DNA of 64,000 nt from Ktedonosporobacter rubrisoli. GTDB taxonomy: Bacteria > Chloroflexota > Ktedonobacteria > Ktedonobacterales > Ktedonobacteraceae. The notes under the pieces are model-generated. The model saw nothing but the letters and a program-made list of their open reading frames with translations, had not been told where the DNA came from and ran no database searches. Position numbers and translations under genes: made by a program. Every line of letters starts with the position of its first letter. Position 1 is the stretch's first letter. Positions 23,087 to 31,993 of the stretch are shown piece by piece. The stretch covers positions 8,494,001-8,558,000 of the forward strand of contig NZ_CP035758.1 of assembly GCF_004208415.1 (NCBI RefSeq), given 5' to 3'.

Positions 23087-23576
23087 CACATACGGTATGA
23101 AATGGATGAGAAACTTGCCTTCCATTCTACAACATATCACGGGAAAAAGGGAGAAGCCTGCCTGGCTCAAGGGAAGGTGCTGGTTATCTCTCTCATTAAA
23201 TGGCTAAACGAATAAGCACAGGCAAATGTTTCTAAAGAGCCTACTGTGTCCGCAGCTTGCGAACAGCGAGAGGAGGTTTAGCTGGCCTGCTGAGTGGCCC
23301 ATCTGTTGCAAGCTGTTCCCATTTGCCGGTTTGCACTGTTGTTAATAAATGGGAAATATGTTGAGAGAAGAACGTGTTTCTATATAGAGATATATCTTTA
23401 TTGAGAGTATAAAGAGAGGAAAGACGTAAGTACATCAGGTACCTCTCTTGCTTTGAGGTGGTATGTATGCGGCAAACGATGCTGAGCAAACTGTTGTATC
23501 GAAGTTAAGAAAGCGTATGTGCGCGTAGCCCTGTGGGCGCCGGCTGAAGGGTTGGTGGGACTATTGCTTTTTTTGC

Positions 23577-23605
23577 TTGACGATTATGCTATATTTGCGT
23601 ACTAT
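23577..23605 (+). promoter_or_regulatory. Promoter of the DUF402 gene
   Basis: TTGACG at 23577-23582, a 17-nt spacer, TACTAT at 23600-23605. Transcription would begin near 23612, downstream of the two upstream in-frame start codons, so it supports the ATG at 23631. Confidence 0.6.
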
Positions 23606-23630
23606 GAGCAGACGGAAGGGAGAGCAATTT

Positions 23631-24185
23631 ATGCAACGGGACTTTCTTGTGGAGAGTCGTAGCTATGATCAAATACAACGTGGATCGTGGCGTGCGTATA
23701 GATTAGACGCGGAAATGCAGCTTGGTGATGAGCAAAACGATAATGCTAATGATGTTGTGCGGCTGTGGTTGCCTGCCGGCACGCGCATGAACTGGGCGAC
23801 CGGCACACGTCCTCTACGTTCTCATTGTTTGCAGTTCTTCTGGCCCGAGCGCTGGTACATGCTCAGCGCCTTCTACAATGAGAGCAAGCTTATACACACG
23901 TATGCTACAATTATCCAGCCCGCGAAGATAACCCTTGAGCGCTTATCTTATGTCGATCTGGATCTCAGCGTTCTAGTCAAGCCTGATTTATCTTATGAGG
24001 TCTTGACGCAGGCCGAGTTTGAAGAAATGGCGGAACTGTTACATTACGATGAGCAGACGCGCATTAGCGCCTTGATGGCTTTGCGTACATTAACCAGTTC
24101 GATTCAGCTTAGCGTAGGCCTCTTTGCGGCTGTGCCTCATCGTCTAAACCTCACTGAGTTTCACCTGGCCTGTAGCGGCAAGTAA
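23631..24185 (+). CDS. DUF402-domain protein (possible nucleoside diphosphatase)
   Basis: 184 residues from the ATG at 23631, which is preceded by GGAAGGGAGAG and fits the promoter at 23577. The family signature is visible: WYMLSAFYNE, then the acidic motif YVDLDLSVLVKPDLSYEVL and EFEEMAELL. DUF402 proteins related to FomD and Ntdp hydrolyse nucleoside di- or triphosphates with a divalent metal held by such aspartates. The substrate here is not known. It is 38 nt upstream of the epimerase gene on the same strand and is likely cotranscribed with it. Confidence 0.75.
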   Translation: MQRDFLVESRSYDQIQRGSWRAYRLDAEMQLGDEQNDNANDVVRLWLPAGTRMNWATGTRPLRSHCLQFFWPERWYMLSAFYNESKLIHTYATIIQPAKITLERLSYVDLDLSVLVKPDLSYEVLTQAEFEEMAELLHYDEQTRISALMALRTLTSSIQLSVGLFAAVPHRLNLTEFHLACSGK

Positions 24186-24223
24186 CGGGGAAATAGATAT
24201 ATCCGAGTTAAAGGAGCCCGCTT

Positions 24224-24633
24224 ATGCCCAAACGGATTGATCACGTTGCGATTATCGTCAAGAATATCGAGCAAGCTTTGAGCTTTTATCGCGATGTGCT
24301 AGGGATTACTCCCAGCGCGATTAAAGAGGTGCCGACCGAACAGGTGCGCATCGCCTTTCTCCCACTTGGAGGACCAGGGGGAGCGAGATTGAATTGATCG
24401 AGCCAACAACCTCGGATTCTAGCCTGACCAAGTTTTTAGAGAAGCGCGGAGAAGGGCTGCACCACATTTGCCTGGAGGTCGATAATATCGATGCAGCCCT
24501 TGAAGAGATGCGGGATAAGGGGGCTCCTGTCCTGGATCAACAGCCTCGCCCGGCCGCTGAGGGGCGCGCTATTTTTCTGCATCCTAAAGGCACAAATGGT
24601 GTGCTCTTAGAACTTATTGAGAAGGCTGATTAG
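24224..24633 (+). pseudogene. mce: Methylmalonyl-CoA epimerase, single-base frameshift
   Basis: AAAGGAG precedes the ATG at 24224. The frame gives DHVAIIVKNIEQALSFYRDV and runs well until a run of five Gs at 24377-24381, after which it stops at once (RLN then TGA). One added G would restore GGPGGSEIELIEPTTSDS and continue to 24633, giving about 136 residues, the family's normal size. Metal ligands (His near residue 7, HHICLEV, and Glu in VLLELIE) are all there if the frame is joined. The enzyme interconverts (2S)- and (2R)-methylmalonyl-CoA in propionate metabolism; the carboxylase subunit at 25557 belongs to the same pathway. The shift could be a true mutation or a sequencing error in the G run. 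Confidence 0.85.
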
Positions 24634-24639
24634 AGTGCT

Positions 24640-24677
24640 CTGGTGTATAATCGGATCGGGTCCGGGTTATACACCAG
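24640..24677 (+). terminator. Strong hairpin after the epimerase gene
   Basis: Perfect 11-bp stem CTGGTGTATAA/TTATACACCAG with a 16-nt loop, starting 7 nt after the stop codon. No long T-tract follows. Confidence 0.55.
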
Positions 24678-24774
24678 ATGAGGTAAATTCTTGATTGTTG
24701 GTGCTGTAAAAGGTAAGGATAAGGGGAAGGCGAGATAGAACGAGCCTGCTGTATCGCTATAATGAGGTGCGCTT

Positions 24775-25488
24775 ATGCAGCAGCGACCTCCCAGAGCTCG
24801 GCAAGGGCAACAAGTACACTTGGGGTTGGTTAAGGTGAACAAGAATCGCATTGAGGCTTTGAGCGATGGCGTCTTCGCAATTGCCATGACGCTGCTTGTA
24901 TTAAATATCCAGCCGCCTGATGGAGATGGTTGGGTCACGAAATTACTGGGTTTATGGCCGGGACTGCTAACCTATGTGCTCAGCTTTGCTTTGGCGGGCG
25001 TCTACTGGGTGAGCCAGCACTTTCAATTTCAGTACATCAAACAGGTAAATCGGCCTTTATTGTGGATTAATCTGCTCTACTTGCTGCTGATTGGTTTTAT
25101 CCCCTTTTCGACGGCCCTGCTCTCGCGGCACTGGCAAGATAAGCTGGCTATTATCATCTATGGTTGCCACCTGATCGCCATTGGGATAGTCGTCTATGGT
25201 CACTGGTGGTATGTTACCAGCAGCAAACTGCTGGCAAGCGAGCAGGTAACGCCCCACCTGGTGCGCTCGGCTAAGGTAAGGATCATCATTTCGCCGCTTA
25301 TTTGTCTTGTCGCGATAGCCATCTCTTTTTTCAATCCGCTCATTAGCCTGCTCTGCTACGCAGTAATTCCTATCGTCTATATTATTCCCAGCCAGGTTGA
25401 TTGGCACTGGACGGGCCGGCAGCAGCCCCCAACGTCTACAAAGAGCTCGCAGGCTGAAGAGGAATCTGCGTCCCTGATTGAAGAATGA
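24775..25488 (+). CDS. TMEM175-family potassium channel-like membrane protein
   Basis: 237 residues. It carries the family signature RIEALSDGVFAIAMTLLVLN in the first membrane helix, with the FSD-like LSDGVFAIA that lines the pore in bacterial TMEM175 channels. About six hydrophobic segments can be seen, matching the usual six-helix unit. GAGGTG lies before the ATG at 24775; the first 20 residues are basic and poorly conserved. The product likely conducts K+ across the cytoplasmic membrane. A second, less basic member is at 42922. Confidence 0.82.
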   Translation: MQQRPPRARQGQQVHLGLVKVNKNRIEALSDGVFAIAMTLLVLNIQPPDGDGWVTKLLGLWPGLLTYVLSFALAGVYWVSQHFQFQYIKQVNRPLLWINLLYLLLIGFIPFSTALLSRHWQDKLAIIIYGCHLIAIGIVVYGHWWYVTSSKLLASEQVTPHLVRSAKVRIIISPLICLVAIAISFFNPLISLLCYAVIPIVYIIPSQVDWHWTGRQQPPTSTKSSQAEEESASLIEE

Positions 25489-25492
25489 GGAC

Positions 25493-25537
25493 GCGTAAAG
25501 ACGGCATGCAAGGATTTTTGTGCAGCCATCTTTACGC
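25493..25537. terminator. Bidirectional terminator-like hairpin
   Basis: GCGTAAAGACGGC pairs with GCCATCTTTACGC with one mismatch (25493-25505 with 25525-25537). It lies between two converging genes and can serve both. Confidence 0.6.
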
Positions 25538-25556
25538 AGGTTAGCGGCGACAGCGC

Positions 25557-27149
25557 TTAGAGCGGGATGTTGCCATGCTTTTTGCTGGGATTCGTATCGC
25601 GCTTGTTTTTGAGCATCTCCAGGGCATTGATCAGTTTGGCCCGCGTATGGCTCGGCTCTATGATCTCATCGATGTAGCCCCGGCTGGCCGCGACATATGG
25701 ATTAGCGAACTTCTCAATATACTCTGCCGTTAACTCTTTGCGGCGCTGCTCAGGATCGGCAGCGTTCTTGATCTCATCCTTAAAGAGAATATTTACTGCC
25801 CCTTCTGGTCCCATCACGGCAATTTCAGCGCTTGGCCAGGCGTAATTGATATCGCCGCGTACATGCTTGCTGCTCATGACGTCGTAGGCGCCGCCATAAG
25901 CCTTACGCGTAATGACTGTGATCTTGGGAACCGTGGCCTCGCAGTAAGCAAAGAGGAGCTTGGCACCGTGGCGAATGATCCCACTATGTTCCTGGCCGAC
26001 GCCGGGCAAGAAACCTGGCACATCCACAAAGGTGATGATCGGAATATTGAAGCAATCGCAGAAACGCACAAAACGGGCCGCCTTGTCGGACGAATTAATA
26101 TCGAGGACGCCGGCCAGAACGCGTGGCTGCTGCGCGACAATGCCTACGGAACGGCCATTGAGGCGGGCGAAGCCAATGATAATATTCTGGGCAAAGTGTT
26201 CCTGTACCTCGAAGAATTCGCCGTTATCCACGATATGGTGGAGAATGGCCTTCATGTCGTAGGGCTTGCTGGAGTTATCAGGAATGATGGTATCCAGCTC
26301 CTCAGCGCTGCGCGTTGGCGAGTCAGTTGGAGTGACGCGCGGTGGATCATCGAGATTGTTGGAAGGAATATAGCTGAGCAACTGACGCAGCATGCGTATA
26401 CAGTCGGGTTCGGTTGGGCAGGCAAAATGTGCTACGCCGCTGTTGGTATTGTGGACGCGCGCGCCTCCCAGATCCTCGAAGCTCACATCTTCGTGCGTCA
26501 CTGACTTTACAACGTTGGGGCCGGTGACGAACATATAGCTGGTCTTTTCGACCATAAAGATGAAATCTGTGATCGCTGGGGAGTAGACAGCTCCTCCGGC
26601 GCAGGGGCCCATAATCGCCGAGATCTGAGGCACCACGCCCGAGGCCAGGGTATTGCGTAGAAAAATATCGGCATAAGCTCCCAGGCTGACAACGCCGTCC
26701 TGGATGCGCGCGCCGCCTCCATCATTGAGCCCGATAACCGGGGCGCCATTCTTCATGGCGAGATCGAGCACCTTGCAGATTTTCTCTGCATGGGCTTCGG
26801 AGAGCGAGCCGCCAAAGACAGTAAAGTCCTGCGAGAAGACGTAGACAAGGCGTCCATCTATCTGGCCATAGCCGGTGACCACACCATCGCCCGGGATCTT
26901 TTTATCGCCAAGACCGAAATCGGTAGTGCGGTGGGTCACAAACATGTCTAGCTCGTTAAATGTACCGGGATCGAGCAAGAGATCGAGTCGCTCGCGAGCC
27001 GTAAGCTTGCCTTTACTATGCTGAGTCTCGATCCCTTTTTGGCCGCCGCCTAGCTTTGCTGCGGCCCTGAGCTCGTGTAGCTCAGCTATCTTTTCCTGAG
27101 TCCCTTTGCTATGTGAAGTTTCTTGAGAGCTACGTTCACTTGTGGTCAT
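25557..27149 (-). CDS. Acyl-CoA carboxylase carboxyltransferase (beta) subunit, PccB-like
   Basis: 530 residues from the ATG at 27149, chosen over 27209 because GGAGAT lies upstream. The two crotonase-like halves of biotin-dependent carboxyltransferases are seen. Motifs include GKLTARERLDLLLDPGTF, GGSLSEAHAEKICKVLDLA, GGGARIQDGV, GPCAGGAVYSPA with its oxyanion glycines, and in the second half FVDVPGFLPG and KAYGGAYDVM. It moves CO2 from biotin to an acyl-CoA, most likely propionyl-CoA, giving methylmalonyl-CoA; acetyl-CoA or a decarboxylase role is possible. The biotin carboxylase/BCCP subunit is not in the window. The nearby epimerase supports the propionate route. Confidence 0.9.
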   Translation of the reverse strand: MTTSERSSQETSHSKGTQEKIAELHELRAAAKLGGGQKGIETQHSKGKLTARERLDLLLDPGTFNELDMFVTHRTTDFGLGDKKIPGDGVVTGYGQIDGRLVYVFSQDFTVFGGSLSEAHAEKICKVLDLAMKNGAPVIGLNDGGGARIQDGVVSLGAYADIFLRNTLASGVVPQISAIMGPCAGGAVYSPAITDFIFMVEKTSYMFVTGPNVVKSVTHEDVSFEDLGGARVHNTNSGVAHFACPTEPDCIRMLRQLLSYIPSNNLDDPPRVTPTDSPTRSAEELDTIIPDNSSKPYDMKAILHHIVDNGEFFEVQEHFAQNIIIGFARLNGRSVGIVAQQPRVLAGVLDINSSDKAARFVRFCDCFNIPIITFVDVPGFLPGVGQEHSGIIRHGAKLLFAYCEATVPKITVITRKAYGGAYDVMSSKHVRGDINYAWPSAEIAVMGPEGAVNILFKDEIKNAADPEQRRKELTAEYIEKFANPYVAASRGYIDEIIEPSHTRAKLINALEMLKNKRDTNPSKKHGNIPL

Positions 27150-27318
27150 GTGACTACATCTCCGTTGATATACTGGTGAACTATAATGAATACGTTCGCA
27201 GTATATCATATCTTCATTCAGATTATTGTTTGCCTGTATATAATACGGAACGCAGCGCCTTGACGCCGCGTCCGCAAATAACTCACAAGCATTTCTGCTT
27301 CCGAAAATGTTCCCCAGG

Positions 27319-28776
27319 CTAGTCTAACAGCATATGCACGGGTTGAGTTTCTGGCTCAGTTGGACTTATCTTACGACGCATGGTTGAAGCAGCATCGCTG
27401 TCGCGTAGCGTGAGGGCCGCACAGGCACCAATCAAGATGATTATGGCCGAGGTAATAAATCCCGCATGATAGGATGAGAGATTGGGAACTACAGCTCCAC
27501 TTGCGCTGATCTGCGTCATGCCTACAATGCTGAGCACACTACTAATCAAGGCCACACCCAGCGAGGAACCGATCTGGCGTTGCGCGTTGTAAAGCGCTGA
27601 GCCCTGGCCCGTCTGCGCTGTCGAGATTGTTGCGAAGGCAGCAGCCTGTACAGAAGTGAAAGAAAAGGCCATCCCCGCTCCTATGAAAAACATCAAAGCG
27701 CGCATGATCCAGAGGGATGTGTCCTTACCGATTGTGCACATAAGCAGCATAACGATGGTCACGCTTAAAAGCCCGCCAAAGGTCAGGCGACGCGGCCCGA
27801 TATTAGGATAGATACGTGTGACGATCTGTGTTGAGATCAGCACTCCAACCGCTTCGGGAAAGGTGGTCAGGCCGGAAACGAGGGCAGAGACGCCGCGCCC
27901 CTCCTGTAAGAACAGTGGAGCGGCGTAAAGTAAACCCAGAAAGCCAGCACTTGTGAAGATTGAGATGATATTGCATGTACGGAAAGGACGATCATTAAAA
28001 AGACGTAGATCTAGCATTGGATGCTTTGAGCGTAATTCGACAAATACGAATACAATTAAGAGAATAAGCCCTACGACCCCTGTGCTGAGAATACCAACTG
28101 AGGTCCAGCCCTCGCTGGGTCCCTCGCTGAGTGCATACATGGTCAGCGCAAGGCCAAAGCCGCCAAGGAAGAAGCCGGCCAGGTCGAAAGAGCCTGCCGA
28201 GCCTTCGCGATACTCGTTGAGGAAGAAGAGGCCAAACAGGAAGGCAGCAATGCCAATCGGCACATTGACATAAAAGACCCAGTGCCAGGATAACTTGTCA
28301 ATAAGGAGGCCACCTAATACGGGACCTGTAGCAGGAGCAAACACGGTTGGTACGGTGAGAATACGCGAGACTTGCACACGCTCTATCGGGGGAAAAGTGC
28401 GATAGAGAATAGCAGTTCCTACGGGAGTCATCGCACCACCGCCTATGCCCTGCAGGACGCGGAATCCAATGAGCGTGGGCATATTATCGGCCAGGCCGCA
28501 GAGGGCCGAGGCCAGGGTGAAAAGCGCCAGGGCGGCAAGAAAAATACGCTTGGTACCCAGGCGGTCGCCCAACCAGCCCGAGGCGGGAATGATAATAGCC
28601 AGACTGACAAGGTAGCCAACTACGATTGCATCGATGGAGGTGCCTGTAGCGTGGAACTGGCGGCTCAAGGAGGGTAGGGCGACATTGACGATAGTCGAGT
28701 CCATGATACTCATAAACATGGCTGCGACGAAGACAATACTAACACTAACTTTTGGATTGATGGAAAGACGATGCAT
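27319..28776 (-). CDS. MFS transporter, DHA2 (EmrB/QacA) drug-efflux type
   Basis: 485 residues, about 14 membrane segments. Conserved pieces: MDSTIVNVALPSL in helix 1 (DHA2 motif D), GWLGDRLGTKRIFL in the 2-3 loop (motif A), RVLQGIGGGAMTPVG in helix 4 (motif B) and APATGPVLGGLL in helix 5 (motif C). Members expel drugs or metabolites by proton antiport. GGAGAA precedes the ATG. It lies between the carboxylase gene and a rhodanese gene on the same strand but has its own promoter. Confidence 0.9.
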   Translation of the reverse strand: MHRLSINPKVSVSIVFVAAMFMSIMDSTIVNVALPSLSRQFHATGTSIDAIVVGYLVSLAIIIPASGWLGDRLGTKRIFLAALALFTLASALCGLADNMPTLIGFRVLQGIGGGAMTPVGTAILYRTFPPIERVQVSRILTVPTVFAPATGPVLGGLLIDKLSWHWVFYVNVPIGIAAFLFGLFFLNEYREGSAGSFDLAGFFLGGFGLALTMYALSEGPSEGWTSVGILSTGVVGLILLIVFVFVELRSKHPMLDLRLFNDRPFRTCNIISIFTSAGFLGLLYAAPLFLQEGRGVSALVSGLTTFPEAVGVLISTQIVTRIYPNIGPRRLTFGGLLSVTIVMLLMCTIGKDTSLWIMRALMFFIGAGMAFSFTSVQAAAFATISTAQTGQGSALYNAQRQIGSSLGVALISSVLSIVGMTQISASGAVVPNLSSYHAGFITSAIIILIGACAALTLRDSDAASTMRRKISPTEPETQPVHMLLD

Positions 28777-28823
28777 GTGATATTCTCCGCTGATGTGGCA
28801 ATGGTTCGATTGCTATACCCATC

Positions 28824-28853
28824 ATTGTATCTGCTAAAGCACATAAATATCAA
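28824..28853 (-). promoter_or_regulatory. Promoter of the MFS gene
   Basis: On the minus strand TTGATA (28848-28853), 18-nt spacer, TACAAT (28824-28829), about 50 nt upstream of the start codon. The stretch 28854-29052 shows nothing else I can support. Confidence 0.6.
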
Positions 28854-29052
28854 TACATAAGCATGTAGTTATCAATGGGGCGAAGCGGTTCTGTCCAGGG
28901 TGGGGGCGTAAGGATGGGGCTATGAGGGCAAAATGTGGGGCGAAAAAAATGGACTCAGGGCAAGGAGAGATGAGCAGGGGTGGAGCTTGGCGAGAATATT
29001 ATCGGCAAGGTCGTATGTGGGCTTCTCATCAAGACTTCAGCGCTGTCCGCTT

Positions 29053-29098
29053 GGCGGGAGAAAAGAAGAAAGCAGCCTTCTTAGTTTTTCTCTCCGCC
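29053..29098. terminator. Terminator-like hairpin after the rhodanese gene
   Basis: Long imperfect stem: GGCGGGAGAAAAGAAGAA against TTCTTAGTTTTTCTCTCCGCC. On the minus strand it follows the rhodanese stop codon by 15 nt and has T-rich runs. Confidence 0.5.
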
Positions 29099-29113
29099 GG
29101 GAAGCCAAAACGC

Positions 29114-29959
29114 TTATGGCCTTTCGATAGGCGCACGTACCAGGCTGCCCCATTCCGTCCAGGAGCCGTCATAGTTGCGTACGTTAGGATAGCCTAACAA
29201 CTGAGTAAGGACGAACCAGGTGTGAGCCGAGCGCTCACCGATGCGGCAGTAGGTGATAACATCTTTATCGGGAGTGATATCCTTACCTCCGTAGATCTCG
29301 CGCAGGTCTTCGGCTGACTTAAAGGTGCCGTCAGAATTGGCGGCTGTGGACCAGGGAATATTCTTGGCGCCAGGAATATGGCCACCGCGCTGCGCACCTT
29401 CTTGGGGATAGTTCACCATGTGCAGCATCTCGCCGGTAAATTCTTGTGGCGAACGAACGTCGATCAAGCGGCGATTGGCGTCCTTAAGCCCGGCCGCTAC
29501 CTGGTCGCGGAAGGCGCGAATGTCTTCGTTAGCCGGCTGGGCATGATAGGTAGTAGGTGCGTAATGCGGTACCTCTTTGGTATAGGGGCGCTTCTCGGCC
29601 TCCCACTTTGCACGTCCGCCGTTCATGATCTTGAGATTCTGGTGGCCATAGACGCGGAACAGCCAGAACGAGTAAGCCGCGTACCAGTTATTCTTATCGC
29701 CATAGAGCACGATTGTGGTATCGTTGCTGATGCCCCAACGGCTCATCAGCTTCTCAAAATCCTGCTGGTCCACGAAGTCGCGGCTCACAGGGTCCTGTAC
29801 GTCAACATGCCAGTCAAGTTTGACCGCGCCGGGAATATGGCCCACTTCATAGAGCAAGACATCTTCGTCGGCCTCAATCAGCCTGACCTTGGAATCGTTA
29901 AGATGCTCAGCGACCCAACCGGTATCGACGAGCGTCTCGGGATGTGCGTAGTCGGACAT
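29114..29959 (-). CDS. Thiosulfate sulfurtransferase (two-domain rhodanese)
   Basis: 281 residues with two rhodanese domains. The N-terminal domain is inactive (YGDKNNW where the active loop would be). The C-terminal domain has the catalytic Cys238 in the loop CRIGERS, followed by AHTWFVL, the form seen in thiosulfate-type enzymes. VRSPQEFTGE and GGHIPGAKNIPW are typical. It transfers sulfane sulfur from thiosulfate to cyanide or another thiol acceptor in the cytoplasm. GAGGAGG stands before the ATG and a clear promoter is further upstream. Confidence 0.93.
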   Translation of the reverse strand: MSDYAHPETLVDTGWVAEHLNDSKVRLIEADEDVLLYEVGHIPGAVKLDWHVDVQDPVSRDFVDQQDFEKLMSRWGISNDTTIVLYGDKNNWYAAYSFWLFRVYGHQNLKIMNGGRAKWEAEKRPYTKEVPHYAPTTYHAQPANEDIRAFRDQVAAGLKDANRRLIDVRSPQEFTGEMLHMVNYPQEGAQRGGHIPGAKNIPWSTAANSDGTFKSAEDLREIYGGKDITPDKDVITYCRIGERSAHTWFVLTQLLGYPNVRNYDGSWTEWGSLVRAPIERP

Positions 29960-30038
29960 ACTATCGGTCCTCCTCTTTACGAAAGATATGTAAATTGTTG
30001 ACTTTGTAGATCAAGTAAAGTAACTTATCTCAGAATCT

Positions 30039-30068
30039 AGTATAGGAGCACTCTAGCAAAGGTGTCAA
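30039..30068 (-). promoter_or_regulatory. Promoter of the rhodanese gene
   Basis: On the minus strand TTGACA (30063-30068), 18-nt spacer, TATACT (30039-30044), about 80 nt upstream of the ATG at 29959. Confidence 0.7.
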
Positions 30069-30221
30069 GAGACAAGAGGTAAAATATCTTGCCAGTCTAG
30101 AGCCAGCCAATCTGCTATTCCTGCTAGTAGTTTGCTCCTGCCCTATGCTCTATTATAGCGCTGTTCTCCTTGTCTGTCTGCTAGAGTCTTGAATAATATT
30201 AAATCAGTTGAAATACTAATT

Positions 30222-30290
30222 ATTTGGGGACCCCTATTACCTCTCTCCCGGAGAGGGTTCCACCGCCAGGAGAGACTCCTGGACCCCCTT
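30222..30290 (+). repeat. GC-rich double-hairpin element (possible dispersed repeat)
   Basis: Two short hairpins in a row: CTCTCCCGGAGAG and CCAGGAGAGACTCCTGG, followed by ACCCCC. The layout is like the double-hairpin repeats at 45.5, 53.2, 54.6 and 57.7 kb, but the sequence differs. It lies in the 30069-30575 stretch, which otherwise holds only a 110-codon frame (30189-30521) I do not believe is a gene. Confidence 0.4.
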
Positions 30291-30575
30291 GTCATCGCTT
30301 TTCAACCAGATTTGATATTATTGCTGATCGCTGTAGAGCAGGCGCGGGCTGCTAATATGGATGGGCGAGTGTGGGTGAGAGGGGTGAAAACGGACCTGCG
30401 CTTCTCTATAAGGCATGCGAGCGGTCATGCCCTGGGTGAGAAACGAGGTCCCTGGAAGAGATGGAGATCCTCTGGCTTATCGGCAGCGCTTCAAAGCTAT
30501 TTTCTAGCCAACCGCAATTAGAGCCGCAGGATCTTCCAGCCTGGAAATCTCAGGAGTAAGGCGAAGCGTTGACGA

Positions 30576-31007
30576 TCAGCGCATAACAGAAGTGCGCTCG
30601 ACGACGACAGTACCCGCGATCAGATCGGCAAAGCGCCGGCGCTTGCGCGAGAGCAGCACCAGGAAAAGGGTGACAATCATGAGAAAATCATCAAGCAGGC
30701 CACCGAGCGCGCGTACAAAAGCGCGTCCGTAGCTGATCTCTGCGGTATCTGGCTCTGCGATTACGCAGGTTTTGAGCACGCGTTTCCCTACAGTGTTGCC
30801 TCGCGTTAAGGTATAGTAAAGCAGGTAGATGATAAGTCCAACCGCTCCGGCCATGGTTTGCACGTTTCCTCCAATGGCTCCAAGCGCTGCACCAATGGCC
30901 CCACCGACAATGCCCACGATAATACCATCGATGAGAGCGCCACCCAGGCGGGCGATCGGTGAGGCGTATACTAGTTGGGATGTGGCAGGCTGATAAGTCT
31001 GTTGCAT
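30576..31007 (-). CDS. RDD-family membrane protein
   Basis: 143 residues. After a short soluble start, ARLGGALIDGIIVGIVGGAI is the first membrane segment with the Arg and Asp of the RDD name, followed by two more hydrophobic segments. GNTVGKRVLKTCVI and GRAFVRALGG are typical, and the end RRFADLIAGTVVVER is diagnostic. The family function is poorly known; some members are linked to ion or pH stress. It has no obvious operon partner. Confidence 0.85.
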   Translation of the reverse strand: MQQTYQPATSQLVYASPIARLGGALIDGIIVGIVGGAIGAALGAIGGNVQTMAGAVGLIIYLLYYTLTRGNTVGKRVLKTCVIAEPDTAEISYGRAFVRALGGLLDDFLMIVTLFLVLLSRKRRRFADLIAGTVVVERTSVMR

Positions 31008-31342
31008 AGGTGTGTTCCTTTCTTTGACATGTTTTCCTTAGCTTGCGAAACCTTGATTGGTAAGAAGGCCAGGCTGTATATAAGTGCTTTGACATGCATC
31101 ATAAAGATTTCGTGAAGGCAGTCTAACATGTCATAAACGGGGGAAGCATCCCTCTAAATATGGGATTTCTCATGGCGTAGGAACCACACTTTTGGAGGGG
31201 GATAGTCCTTGAAATAGCTCTGTCGTTTTGCTACTTTTGCTGGATGACGCAGCTATATTGCGCGCGTATACTGGTCGTGTAAGCATTTGGGAGTGCTTAT
31301 CTCCATTCTCGACCTGTTTTCCGAGGACGGAGCCTCGCTGCT

Positions 31343-31380
31343 CCTTTTCGCTATAGGGCTGCGATAAGCAGGCGAAAAGG
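31343..31380. other. Hairpin in a gene-free stretch
   Basis: CCTTTTCGC at 31343-31351 pairs perfectly with GCGAAAAGG at 31372-31380. The surrounding 31008-31460 holds no gene I can support. Confidence 0.4.
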
Positions 31381-31460
31381 GGCTGCAGAGGCTATTGGTT
31401 GTGCGCTGAGGAGAGCTTACGAAGCCTTGCGGGATATCGCGATAGCTTCTGTTGCCACTT

Positions 31461-31895
31461 CTAGCTCTCAAGTCGCATGTATGTAATGGTGTGATGAGTG
31501 AGCAATGTTCCGTGAGTGCTCATGCATTCCGCAACGCCATAAATCAGCCGCTTGCCAGGCTTGAGGATAGTTGCTGTACACAGGAAAGGTTCCTGCCTCA
31601 CTCCTTGCAGAAAATTCGTCTTCATTTCAACGGTAACAGATTGATCTCTCAGACCTAACTTCGTCATGATTGCCAGCCACATCGCGACATCGGCCGCCGC
31701 CATGAAAACCTGCCCGCTCACGATTCCGCCTGGCCGCTCGAACAGCGCTTGAAAAGGAACATTGAGACTGCAGACACCATCCGCAATGGTGTGCACGACA
31801 AAGCCATACTGGCGGGTAAATGCCACTTCCGAGAGAAGGTGCTGTAATTCTTGCTTGGTGACTGCGAGATCCATAGAAGATCTTTCCTCATTCAT
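31461..31895 (-). CDS. PaaI-type hotdog thioesterase
   Basis: 144 residues. The hotdog signature is visible: a helix RPGGIVSGQVFMAAADVAMWLAI, close to the usual HGG...AGTL..L.D form, then SVTVEMKTNFLQGV and GKRLIYGVAECMS. Such enzymes hydrolyse acyl- or phenylacetyl-CoA thioesters in the cytoplasm. It precedes a HAD hydrolase on the same strand by 98 nt when read in reverse order, and is probably a separate unit. Confidence 0.8.
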   Translation of the reverse strand: MNEERSSMDLAVTKQELQHLLSEVAFTRQYGFVVHTIADGVCSLNVPFQALFERPGGIVSGQVFMAAADVAMWLAIMTKLGLRDQSVTVEMKTNFLQGVRQEPFLCTATILKPGKRLIYGVAECMSTHGTLLTHHTITYMRLES

Positions 31896-31993
31896 GTGTG
31901 CCTCCGCAAACGCTGAAAGTCAAAACATGAGTTGATTCGGGAGTAGGCTCTTGCTAAAGTCAGCAGGAGCTTTGCCAGAGCATGGTCGCTATC

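Noticed and set aside
23241..23489. 82-codon frame on the minus strand
   Set aside because: No ribosome-binding site and composition unlike neighbouring genes.
30189..30521. 110-codon frame on the plus strand
   Set aside because: It starts within a hairpin repeat region, has no ribosome-binding site and no recognisable pattern.
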